A stretch of DNA of 64,000 bases. Source: Brevipalpus yothersi. Its lineage: Eukaryota > Arthropoda > Arachnida > Trombidiformes > Tenuipalpidae. The position numbers were made by a program, and so were the translations under genes. The DNA lies in contig QZCP01000100.1 of NCBI GenBank assembly GCA_003956705.1, positions 165,112 to 229,111 of the forward strand, read 5' to 3'. Numbering within the stretch: the first letter of the stretch is position 1; the number at the start of each line of letters is the position of its first letter. A model generated the notes under the pieces. That model searched no databases and was not told the origin of the DNA. It worked only from the letters and a program-made list of their open reading frames with translations. Below, one piece after another: positions 41,289-51,069 of the stretch.

Positions 41289-44200
41289 TATTTTCACTTC
41301 TTTTTGCCCACCATGAAAACAAAGGCAAAGGACCTGATAAAAGATGTTCATGAAGGTCAAAATATTTCAAATTGGCTCTTCGAGAGGTGCGTCTCCCCAC
41401 TAAACGCATTTAATCACTATTTAACTCTCCCCTCACTTTCAATATACCTACAAGTGATATTCTGATCAATTCAGCATGCCCAAATCTATTCTCCTAAACC
41501 TCTTGAACACATAGACATCTTATCACCTCATCTACTCAGCCTCAACTGGTTCATGCCAATCGGAAGGCATTTGATTGTATTCTTTTCATCATTTCCTCTC
41601 CTCTCTTTCTTTCTCTCTCTCAAGCCAAAATAACTAGTGCATTGGTTCACCATCTTTTTTCCCTCACTTCTGATCAAATCTTCATCTTCCTGCTCTTATT
41701 TGATTGTTTTCCCTCTCCAATCTGTTTTCTTCTTTGTTTTCTTTATTCTCTTTCCTTTTTACTCCTCCTTCTGTACTTCCGAAACTCATATCAAGCTATC
41801 AATTGCGTAAGTCTTGTTACTTTCTTAGCAATCCTCTTTGATTGATTATTTTACCATATGACAACGAATATTGAACGTTTTGATTTCGTTTTCATCTTTT
41901 ATCCTTCTTTTTCTTTAACCTTCCATCTTTACCAAGCTCACCTGTTTTTGCATTTGAGATTATGTTTATGTTCAATGTTTTCAGAAATTTTTTTCTCCCT
42001 GCATTTACACTTTCTTTCACTCCCTATCCATACACACACACACACTCACTCAAATATCGCCAAGTTATTCTCAAGAATCATGCAACATCAGAAGTGTGAT
42101 TGGATTTAAAATGTGTTACTGAGCATAATATTTTATGTATTCCCACGAAGAAGCCATGCGAATAACTCCGGTCTATACAAATTCACTAGAGAGGACTCAA
42201 TGTGCGAACAAGTCAAGTAGATATGAACCTCTACGATTGCAATCTAGCACTATTCTCTCTTCCCTCTCTCTCCCTCTTTCTATCCCTACCTTTCCACTCG
42301 ACTAATCAGAAGTCAGAATTATAATGAATTAGTTTTATGTAAAGTGAGAATCTTTGTAAAAGACAGAAGCATAAATTTTCTATACCAATATCAGTCAATA
42401 TTCAACGAGTGGCCATTATTTTGTGCCACAAAAAAAACCAACACAAACACTCACACATATGTAACATGTAAGTGTGAATGCATTGAATTCATATATACAT
42501 ATACGTATATATAGATATGCTTGCCTCAATTTTAAAGCCATTCAAAATTAGAAAGAAATGTTGCCTAAAAATCAAAGGCCAAAATGAGTGATACCTAATT
42601 GTGAACTCGATTTAGTGTCAATTTTTTCCTACAATTTTTCCAATGCACATGATGATCCATATCTCTTCACTTTTCATTGTGAATCAAGCAAATAAAATGA
42701 AAAAAAAATTCTCTTTCAAACTTTATCCACTTTTTGTGTCTATGGTTGATGTAAGTCAACCTTTCCCTTTATTTCGCTGGACATTCAAGGACTCAAATTT
42801 TTTTTGGGTAATTACAACAGGAACATTTCAAGCTAGATCATCAATGTTTACACGTGATAGATGCAAATGATGTTCAAAAGCCAATGAAAGCTGATAATCG
42901 TTCATTTGTGAATTCTTTTCGTGATCATGTGATCATATGTCACTAGCTGCTGAAGCTTGGAGCTCATCTTCATTTCCTGTTACAAGAATTACATGTACTT
43001 TCCATTATTATTGAATCACATTGATTCTCACAGGGCTCAGCAAGATACGGGCTTTTCGAAGGTTGTATCCGAGGAACCATTTTGTGTTAGTTAATATGGA
43101 CAAGGTCAAAATCTATTTACAACCACACATGTGTAATGATATATATATTTGATCCGTTAAATGAATTGATCCGGTCCTTTGCATCAGGGATCCTCCTTCT
43201 ATTCATGATCAACTACCCAAATGAGTTCCAGCCACTTTTCGAGGTTGATCAATTGTTGTTAAAAGTTTTACTCTCCCCAAACGAAGAGAGATATTGATTG
43301 ATGGAAAATTGATCTCAAATTGTTTACTAACTCAAAGATAATGCAGAAAGAAAAAGTTTTAAGGGAGATAAAAGTACTTGAAAATTTTGGAGAGGAAAAG
43401 TTGAGAAAACCCAAGCTTCGAACATTGTCCATCATCTTCTCATACTTTGTTCAGTAAACAATGCAATTCACTTATCGTGAAACCTTTTACTAGCAAGATC
43501 TTACAAGTCTGAGGCGTAATATGCATAATATGCATAATATGCATAATAATAGCTCATTAGCTTTATGAAGAAGAAAAAATTGACTACCTTTGGGATAACT
43601 TGCACTTGTTCATTAATTGCATTAATTTGTTGAATGATGGCAGAAAAATCGTTAAATATTTTGATCGATGATGTATGATCGAAAGTGTGTCAATTTTATT
43701 GCATTGGAAATGGTTTAATATGGTTTCATCAAATTCATTTCCAGTATAAGAGAGGCGATTGACCCGTAAGAGTGAGAGATGCATCTCTTTTGGGGTGTCC
43801 GGAAGTTGATTAAACAACAGATTTTCCCTCCTCTCTTCTCCCCCAATATTCATACATTATTATTTCTCCTCTACGATGGAAAAGTCTATTGTTTAGCGAA
43901 TTATGTGATCCTCACTAGTAACCATGACCACTCGTGGTTATTTTACGATAGTCACAGAACTAAGCGAAACAATTTTGGTGTATGTGTAAGTGAGCACTTA
44001 ACTGTATTAAGTGATCCATGAGTACAGAATGATTATCATCGTCATTTTTGGAGGGATTGTGCAATCAATATTGGATGAAACTTGGATTACTTCTAAGCAC
44101 GATGGTGATTAAAAATATCTGGTACTACTTTGAAGATCACAAAATTCGATTCAATAAATTTATCTAGCAAATATTCAATGTGTATATATGTTCATAATGA

Positions 44201-44312
44201 ACAGAAAAGTTTCATGAGTTATGATTAGTCTTCTTTTTTGTCTGAACAAAATACGCGATTCTCGATTGAAACTCGGTGAATATTGTGTTATAATCATCAT
44301 GTTTTATGTGAA
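41289..44312 (+). other. NDRG 3' flank and intergenic region before WDR86
   Basis: Pyrimidine-rich stretches occur at 41560-42060. An AATAAA at 42691-42696 could serve as a distal NDRG polyadenylation signal. Tandem TAATATGCA units lie at 43517-43549. Open frames here encode only Ser/Phe/Leu-rich low-complexity peptides. No gene is supported. Confidence 0.6.
43517..43549. repeat. Tandem 9-base repeat TAATATGCA
   Basis: Three full units and a partial fourth. The unit holds ATGCATAAT, which resembles an octamer/POU-type site. It lies about 0.8 kb upstream of the WDR86-like start. Confidence 0.85.
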
Positions 44313-45082
44313 ATGGGTTGTGGTCCGGTGATAGGTGCTAGTAAAGTGCAGATGGATAAAAATTTATTGGAAGAAATTCAAGTTTCAACTGGTTCCATCA
44401 ATGTTATGGACATTAGTGAAGATCGTTCACTACTTTTTTTAGGTGATGATCGTGGAATCGGCTATCTTCTCAGCTCTTTTTCAACACCAGTGGAAATTCT
44501 CGGAAAACTTGTTGGTCACAAGGTAATGTGAATACCACTTGTCATGAGAATTTAGCTAATTGAATTCATGAAAATTTTCACGAGATCCCCTTTCCAAAAT
44601 GATCATAAAATATTTCATCATCACCAAATTTGAATTCATCATGTCGATGAAATGATAGGGGAAAGCGATGATAAATTAGATACTTTCCAGCTTGCCATCA
44701 TGTTGTTGATCATAAATGAATTTTCACTTTTTACATGTTTTGCTTGACGAGCCATCGAGCTTGCATTCTTTCCATTTGGATGCACACACACTCACATTCT
44801 ATTTTTATCTCTCTTGAAATCTCAGGGAATTCCTGTGGACATCCGAGAAGGGTTGAAAATAATTGAAACGGGTTGTCCAATGTGCGTATGTGCTCCCATG
44901 TTTTCATGAGAGAGAAAATTCAGATATTATCATCATGCAGTCAGACCACTTTTCGAAGATCTCATTTCTAGATTGATGCGCAATGTTTCTCTAGTTAGTT
45001 AGTTAGTTAATGAAAACCCACCGAAACTGGTTGCAACATTCAATTATCTTTCTCTATCTACACTCGAAAATATCATGATTAA

Positions 45083-45116
<34 letters not shown>

Positions 45117-47574
45117 GTTACACATACACAGCTTGTTGAAAAACAAATTATTGCGAAACTTTTAATCGATCGACATTGATTTTGGCTCATAAAAAGACAC
45201 TCAGCTACCAATTAGATTGGGAGAGATTATGTGTATCATTCAGCTTCTGGAGAGTAGATTAGATTGGGTGGAAATAGTAGTGGCTGATGAGATGATGGTT
45301 TGATTAACCAAAATAGAAATCGAATCATAACAAAAACAGTTGTGCGCCAAAGTTTTGGGTAGAGTTCAATTATCGAAAAAGATTGCTTATGTAACTGATA
45401 TTAAGGAGATTGATTTCGAAGCTTGCTTTCTATTACACAGGATAGAATCTGTGCTAGGAGAAGAAAATTAATATTACCATGACTAAAAGGATGATGTATG
45501 AACTATTGTCATCTGTTTATCGCGAAAAAAACATCTATTACAATCACTATCAATGATGATCTCTCTCCAACATTAACTATTTTCGTTCATTCAGGCAGGA
45601 ATTACATGCTCCACAATATCAGGGCTCTACGTTTACACTGGATCAGTTGATAATAGTATCAGAAAATGGTCCATCGAAACGATGGAATGCATCTACATTT
45701 ATCAGGGACATGAGAGCAAAGTGAATCGGTTAATTTTTCGAGGTGATCTTCTGTTCAGTACCTCTTACGATAAAACTGCCAAAGTTTGGCTGGCTGGAAT
45801 GACGGACGAAATGGAGGAAGTTGTTACAGCAAACTTATTGAATCCATGTCTTCGAACACTCAAGGTTAGGAAAGGAGAATTTTCTTCCTCCACAATCATC
45901 ATCATTTCCAAATTGTGGTTCCAATTTTGATAAGCTTTTCGCTTCTCCTTCTTCCGTTTCTTTTCTATTTATCACAATCAGGGCCACACAAAGAGTGTAT
46001 ATCCAGTAGTATTCATTCCATTGGAAATAAATTTCACTAATTCACTGATTAATGAGCGAGATCTAGTGGTTACCGGTTCAGTTGATTGTACCATTCGAAT
46101 ATGGTCTCTCAAGTATTCGGAATGCTTGAAAGTGTTGACAGATCATTCGGGACCAATATACAATATTATATTGGATCCCATGAATTCTACACAATTCATA
46201 TCATCTTCTGGCGATGGACTCATTCTTTGTTGGGATTCAATTACGGGTGAAATAGTGCACACCATGAAAGGCCATCAAGGACCAGTCATATCGATATATG
46301 CTCATAAGCGAATTCTTTTCTCAGGTAGTGCTGATAAGACAGCACGAGCTTGGGTCCTGGAATTTGGACAATGTACAAGAGTATTCGAAAATGCTGCTGG
46401 AGTTGCACAAATTCAGTATTACAATGGAATGGGTAAGTTGTGTGATAAGTTTTCATGCACGAGAGAGGGTAGAAAAATTATCTTTCCATGCAAGATGGAA
46501 GAATAGTTCACGTCAGACAACCTATGCATCTTTTCATCAGGATAGGTGAGAAGAAGTGAAAATGGCCAATTTAAATGCACATAAAATGCATCATGAAGTG
46601 CCTTAGAATTTTCGTGAAGATAGATGTTGATCGTAGAACAGTGAGAAGTAATCCTCAATTTTTGGGGACTTTTAGATTTTCAACTGTAATTTAAAACGAT
46701 CCAGGCACCATGAATCCACCAATGAACCCCAGCCAGACATCAACAAGTTGTTTATCTCTGTAGATTTTTTTAACCTTGAAACTATGAATACTGAACAATA
46801 AATTAGGAGCTGGGAGAAAAACTAGGTAAGCTTGTGAGACAACGACCATTGCTGTAATCCCGGGAGAAAGGGAAATGTTGCAAGTTTCGGGGAGAGAGGT
46901 TTCGAAAAATAATGGGGATGATCTATACTTAGAGCAGAGAGCGAAACAAACTCTTCCAAATTAGAAAGATTCATATCACTTGTTGACAATATCTGACAAA
47001 AGTTAATGGAATCTGTTAACTTTCACGAGACTTCATGAACCTTGTTCTTGAAAATTTGTGCTCTTTTTTGCAGTTAGCGCTGGACTTTCGGATGGTAAAA
47101 CGAATATTTTCGACTCCAAATCTGGTGTACTCAAAGAGAGCTTTCCTGGAAACTTGGACGTACTCACAGGTTTGAAGGTCAGCTAATAGTATAAGTAGCC
47201 TCACATGTTTAATAAGATCTAACAAATTGTATTTTAAGTAAATGAATTGAACCAAAGAGAATGGTCATGAAGAGACTACTACGAATCATGGATGTGGGTT
47301 ATAATTAAGATGGAAAGGGAAAGACTTTAGAATAGAAAATTCCTTGAATCAGGCTCAATTGAATCTAATCGATTTGAATTTGACGTCTTTTCAGTGTGCT
47401 GGACGAAGGGTATTCACATGTGGAATCAACGGGAAGCTTTGCGTTTGGGACACAAGCGGAATTCAAGATGATACCATTTTCGGCAAGAGAGTAGTCGAAG
47501 AGGTGGATGAAGAGGATGACAGTGAAGATGTCAAGACAGCCATACGAGTGGTTGATAAATATTTCAGACACTGA
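44313..47574 (+). CDS. WDR86: WD-repeat protein, WDR86-like
   Basis: Exons 44313-44522, 45595-45864, 45982-46432, 47074-47177 and 47395-47574 encode 404 residues; phases are 0, 0, 1, 0 and all borders are GT-AG. At least six WD repeats are visible: TGSVDNSIRKWS, FSTSYDKTAKVW, VTGSVDCTIRIWS, SSSGDGLILCWD, FSGSADKTARAW and FTCGINGKLCVWD. The spacing and the block HESKVNRLIFRGDLLFSTSYDKTA fit WDR86, a beta-propeller protein of unknown cellular role. The N-terminus is MGCG and the first blade is degenerate. The C-terminus has an acidic stretch (VDEEDDSED). The assignment to WDR86 rather than another WD40 subfamily is from memory of the human protein. A polyadenylation signal AATAAA follows at 47677-47682. 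Confidence 0.85.
44523..45594 (+). other. Intron 1 of WDR86-like gene
   Basis: A 1.07-kb phase-0 intron with a (CT)n tract at 45086-45113 and a short TTAG repeat near 44995-45010. Nothing else is seen. Confidence 0.85.
45086..45113. repeat. (CT)n microsatellite
   Basis: A CT run in WDR86-like intron 1. Confidence 0.9.
46433..47073 (+). other. Intron 3 of WDR86-like gene
   Basis: A 641-base phase-1 intron (G|TT joins to Val) with acceptor TTTTTTGCAG. The open reading frame that continues 74 bases past the donor is read-through of exon 3 and is not coding. Confidence 0.85.
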
Positions 47575-47968
47575 TGAACAAGCAACCATCATTCATGCGC
47601 CTTTTCCACCTTTTTACCATTTGATAAATTTTTTACAAGCTCGAACATGTCTTGTCTCTTTCGACAGTGACTCATGAATAAAGAAGTGAAACTCAGATAG
47701 CAATAGTTGACAGTGAACTCAAAAGGTCAAAGTCAATCTCAATCTGAGTAATCACGTGCCCATCTGTTAAAATAATGGCTGACTAAATTCATCTATCAAC
47801 TTGTAAGGGAGTAGCACGTGGAGTGATGAGGCCAATTCACAAAGGAAAATGGACGACACATCAACGGAAGAAATTGATTGTGAGTGAATGGGACAGGCTT
47901 ATATCATGACCGGAAAAACTTTATCCAGTAATTCAGATACACATATAAGAATTGATGATATAACATAA
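47575..47968. other. Gap between convergent WDR86 and RpS15 genes
   Basis: Both 3' ends must fall here. The plus-strand AATAAA is clear. For RpS15 on the minus strand there is only AT-rich sequence directly after the stop, with no exact AATAAA. No gene is seen. Confidence 0.6.
47677..47682 (+). terminator. Polyadenylation signal of WDR86-like gene
   Basis: An exact AATAAA lies about 100 bases after the stop codon at 47574, within the 394-base gap between the convergent WDR86 and RpS15 stop codons. Confidence 0.6.
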
Positions 47969-48900
47969 TTATTTAAGCGGAATAAACCTAGAAGAGTGAG
48001 TGGCTCCAATACCCGGTCTTCCATGTTTAACAGGTTTGTATGTGATAGAAAATTCGCCTAGATAGTGGCCGATCATTTCAGACTGAAAAGAAGAAAGGGA
48101 AAATTAGCATATGACACTGGAAAACATTCATGATGTGAGATGGGTGGTTATCAGAAAAGGCAATCCATCACTAGCAGAGCTTCTGGTGGAAACCGCGAAT
48201 GTATCCAAAGTTTTTTCATCATGAGAACCAAAACAACCCTCGTATGCAGATGTGGGTGCTTACCTTAACTTCAACTTGGTTGAATGTCTTTCCATTATAG
48301 ATTCCAACCACAGCTCCAACCATCTCAGGTAGGACAAGCATATCTCTGAGATGAGTTTTTACAACTGCGGGCTTCTCCAACTCATTACATTCCTTCTTGG
48401 CTTTTCTAAGCTTCTTGAGAAGAGCTTGATGTTTTCGTTTGAGACCACGGTTCAACCTTCTTCGAGCACGTGCATGGAAAAGATCTTTCAATTCCATCCT
48501 GAAAGATGTCAAGAGATACATTAATAAGATATTGATGAATAGACCAACAAAAAACGTGGCCACAGAGCAAGTGGAGGAAAACCTACATTTGCATGTCCAA
48601 CAGTCGGTCCAACTCGACACCCCGGTAAGAGTACTTTTTGAAAGTACGCTTCTTCTTAAGATCAGAAGTTGTTGCATCCTGGAGGATAATTAAAAGAGAA
48701 TGATTGAAATTAACATGGGTTGATTGGTAAAAATAAATCTCAATATAATAATGGAAAAGGAGGATTCAGATCGAAATGGAAGACCGTCATTAGTAAACTT
48801 CTGGAGGAAACCGCGAATGTTTCTGTAGATTTTTCATCATATGAGATTTAGAATCAAAACTAACTACTCATTAACACAACGATGAACTCACCTCTTCCAT
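47969..48900 (-). CDS. RpS15: 40S ribosomal protein S15
   Basis: Four coding exons on the minus strand: 48892-48900 (ATG GAA GAG only), 48587-48678, 48264-48498 and 47969-48082. Together they encode 149 residues; human RPS15 has 145. The protein is the uS19-family component of the small-subunit head. Diagnostic blocks: KKKRTFKKYSYRGVELD, ARRRLNRGLKRKH, VKTHLRDMLVLPEMVG, GIYNGKTFNQVEVK, EMIGHYLGEFSITYKPVKHG, and the terminal THSSRFIPLK. All borders are GT-AG in consistent phase. Introns 1 and 3 each hold a U14 snoRNA; intron 2 is only 88 bases. The first coding exon has just three codons, typical of ribosomal protein genes where an intron lies close to the start. A TATA box lies about 100 bases upstream of the ATG. 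Confidence 0.98.
48145..48230 (-). ncRNA. SNORD14: U14 (SNORD14) box C/D snoRNA, copy A
   Basis: This lies in RpS15 intron 3, on the host strand. Read on the minus strand: box C ATGATGA at 48222-48216; the U14 domain A core ACATTCGCGGTTTCC (48202-48188) followed by ACCAGAAG; a C'-like TAGTGATGG; and box D CTGA at 48154-48151. TGGTT before box C pairs with AACCA after box D as a terminal stem. The core is the CATTCGYRGTTTCCACCAGA signature of U14 from yeast to human, which pairs with 18S rRNA and is needed for pre-18S processing. The 3' end is about 62 bases from the acceptor, the usual spacing for intron-processed C/D snoRNAs. Confidence 0.9.
48763..48852 (-). ncRNA. SNORD14: U14 (SNORD14) box C/D snoRNA, copy B
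   Basis: This lies in RpS15 intron 1, on the host strand. Box C ATGATGA is at 48840-48834. The same 15-base core ACATTCGCGGTTTCC is at 48820-48806, followed by TCCAGAAG. A C'-like TAATGACGG follows, and box D CTGA is at 48769-48766. GATT upstream of box C can pair with AATC after box D. Outside box C and domain A it differs widely from copy A, including the segment just before box D that in U14 guides 2'-O-methylation of 18S rRNA. Confidence 0.88.
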
Positions 48901-49320
48901 TTTGATGGTCAAGTTAAATTGAATTGATCAATTGAATTAAACAAAACAAAAGAGACAGTCAAGAGATGTGAAGTCAACTCATCAACCGAATGCTACTTTT
49001 ATACAGGAAACGGAAACTGTCCTCGCCGCTATAATCATGTGACTGTCTTGCGCGCCGAATTCAAATGTTACACGGATCAGTGAAAGGTTGCTGCTAATCT
49101 TTTACCAAAGTTACGAATACAGCTTGTTCTGGAGGATAGACAATTTGAAATTCGAAATACATGATAATATTTTTTTGAATAAAGGTATAAATATGAAAGA
49201 TGGATAAATGTTCTGAGCAAGAATTTTTTCGGATTATTTTCCACTTATAAGGACTATTTCTCTCATGGTTTACGAGTTATAGGCGGTTAATATTTGAAAG
49301 GTTTGAAGGCTCCATCAGCT
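48901..49320 (-). other. RpS15 promoter and 3' flank of the coiled-coil gene
   Basis: A 420-base gap lies between two minus-strand genes. Besides the TATA box it includes GGCGCGCAAGAC on the minus strand (near 49050). No exact AATAAA for the upstream coiled-coil gene was found. Confidence 0.5.
48997..49003 (-). promoter_or_regulatory. TATA box of RpS15
   Basis: On the minus strand the sequence reads GTATAAAAGTAGC, with TATAAAA at 49003-48997. A start site about 30 bases downstream, near 48970, would leave a 5' UTR of about 70 bases before the ATG at 48900. Pyrimidine-rich CATCTCTTGACTG and GTCTCTTTTG follow and could supply a TCT/TOP-type start. Confidence 0.5.
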
Positions 49321-50616
49321 TTAGTAGGTCCTGGGTGTTTTTTTGGTGATCACTTTCTCTTTAGAATTTGATCTGCTTCTGGCCCTCAGTTTCTCCAGTA
49401 GATCTTTCTTCTGCTGGAGCGTCTTGTCCAGATCCTCATCATCGCTCTCATCAGGGTTCATGTTGTTGAGCATTTCGAACATTTCTTTCCTCTTCATAAT
49501 TTCGGTGATATTCTTCTGGGCTTTCTCCTTCCTCTTTACAAGCTCGGCAGCTTTTGCAATTGCTGCTTCTTTTGCTTCGAGCAATTTCTCTTTCTCCTCG
49601 AGTCTGTCCTTGTTTTCGTTTGCCATATTTTTCAATCTGTCTTCGAAAATTCTCATGTGCTCATCATCTTAAAGAAAAAATTGAAATTAGTTTCTCAGGA
49701 AAAGTTCGTGGAATCTATTGGAGAAGGAGAATCATCAAAGAAAATACTCACAAAGTTTCCTCTTGCTTTCCATCTTTTCAATGCGCTCAGCATTAGCATT
49801 TCTCAGTTCATCACATTTCTGTTGGATATTCCTGAGATCTGCCTCTTTTTCATCCGTCTGGACCAGTTTTTGGCTTATTTTCTCTTCAAGAATGGTAACA
49901 TCTTTCACCATGTCTTCATGAGCTTTAACTTTGAGATATATTTCGCCCAGCTCCGTCTCTATCACACTTTTGATGTAGAGAAATTTCGATAGAGCATTCA
50001 TCGCTCCTTCATTAGGATTATCCTTGTGGAAAGCTTGGTTCACTTCAGCGTGCTTGTCTTTCCATTTTGCCAATTCATGGAGAACTCTCATCTCTTTCTC
50101 CCGGAAGAATTCAATTTCGTCCTCCAACTTTCTGACTTCTCCATTAGCGTAGCCAATTTTTCCCTGGAGAGCTGTGACTGTTTCATACACAGCGTCAATT
50201 GCCTTAGAATTTCGGCTGAAAAATTCTAATTTCCTTTCAATCCAATCAACAGATTGCCTCTGGACCACCTTCATTTTGTCCATCATCTTTGAACGAGCTG
50301 ATTGTGCACGAATTCGCTGGCCATTCAAATGATCTTTTTCCAGAATAAAAATCGATTCAAAAGTCTTTATCGTATACACCTCTTTCAAAATTTCATCCGC
50401 CAAATGATAAATATTTTCCCAATCAATTGGCGTTCCTTCAGCTTCCATAAATCTTGCCTTCAAACTGTGTATATCCGTCATACGATTCATAATCTTTTCC
50501 ATTTGTTGTCCTGTTGAGACTCTAATTTCTCTCAACTCATCACTTTCATCAATACACTTATTCATTTCCATTCTATCCGCATTTGAATTCGCTCTCGATG
50601 ATGAAGGAATCGTCAT
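49321..50616 (-). CDS. Coiled-coil protein of unknown function
   Basis: Two exons, 49752-50616 and 49321-49667, join in phase 1 (T|AT, Tyr) across an 84-base intron to give 403 residues. I do not recognise the family. The start is the ATG at 50616 (MTIPSS, A at -3); a GTG just upstream in frame is unlikely to be used. Most of the chain is charged and heptad-like from about residue 100 (NGEVRKLEDEIEFFREKEM, DEKEADLRNIQQKCDELRN, DRLEEKEKLLEAKEAAIAKA). It ends with an acidic patch (PDESDDEDLD) and a basic Arg/Ser tail (RARSRSNSKEK). A non-coiled segment near residues 55-90 (PIDWENIYHLADEILKE) may be the most useful for homology search. No signal peptide or membrane segment. It shares a 453-base divergent promoter with bub3, which hints at a mitotic role. 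Confidence 0.85.
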
Positions 50617-51069
50617 CTTGGCCACCACTAATCACACAGTTAACAATCTTGAACCAAACTCCGATCAATAAACTAAACAAAATTTGAATCACTAATCAAA
50701 TCAAATCAAATTTAATCAACTTCAATCTTGATTCTTAACCAAAAAAACTTCAACAGAAAAGTGAAAAGAAAAGCAAAGAAAAGGAAAAAGAAAAAGAATT
50801 TCGAACGTTCTCAACTTTTTCGAAATTCGAAAAATGACGTCACAATAAAGCGCGAAAATATCGTGGCGCCATCTGTTGAAGAGTGTAATTTTTGAAAAAA
50901 AAAATTAATTTTCATTGGCTTGTTCAACGGTCAAAACATTTTTGTTATGTTTGATTGGAAAAAATGAAAAATTAAAATTCATTTAAAATTATTGATTGTG
51001 TATAATTAATCAAGTGTCATATTGGTAGTAGTGTTGGTGGTGATTGGTGTGTGAGAGATTGCTGCCAGC
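50617..51069. promoter_or_regulatory. Bidirectional promoter of coiled-coil gene and bub3
   Basis: 453 bases separate the two start codons. Within 44 bases lie TGACGTCA (50835-50842, a perfect CRE), GCGCGAAA (50850-50857, a perfect E2F consensus TTTSGCGC on the minus strand) and GTGGCGCCATCTGTTG (50863-50878). Read on the minus strand, the last is CAACAGATGGCGCCAC, 12 of 14 matches to the CTCF core. No TATA box is evident. Motif presence is direct; use by these factors is inference. Confidence 0.6.

Noticed and set aside
49183..49188. AATAAA near 49183 as a polyadenylation signal of the coiled-coil gene
   Set aside because: It is on the plus strand, and that gene is on the minus strand.
49343..49992. 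Plus-strand frames opposite the coiled-coil gene
   Set aside because: They are antisense shadows of Glu/Lys-rich coding sequence, giving Phe/Ser/Leu-rich nonsense.
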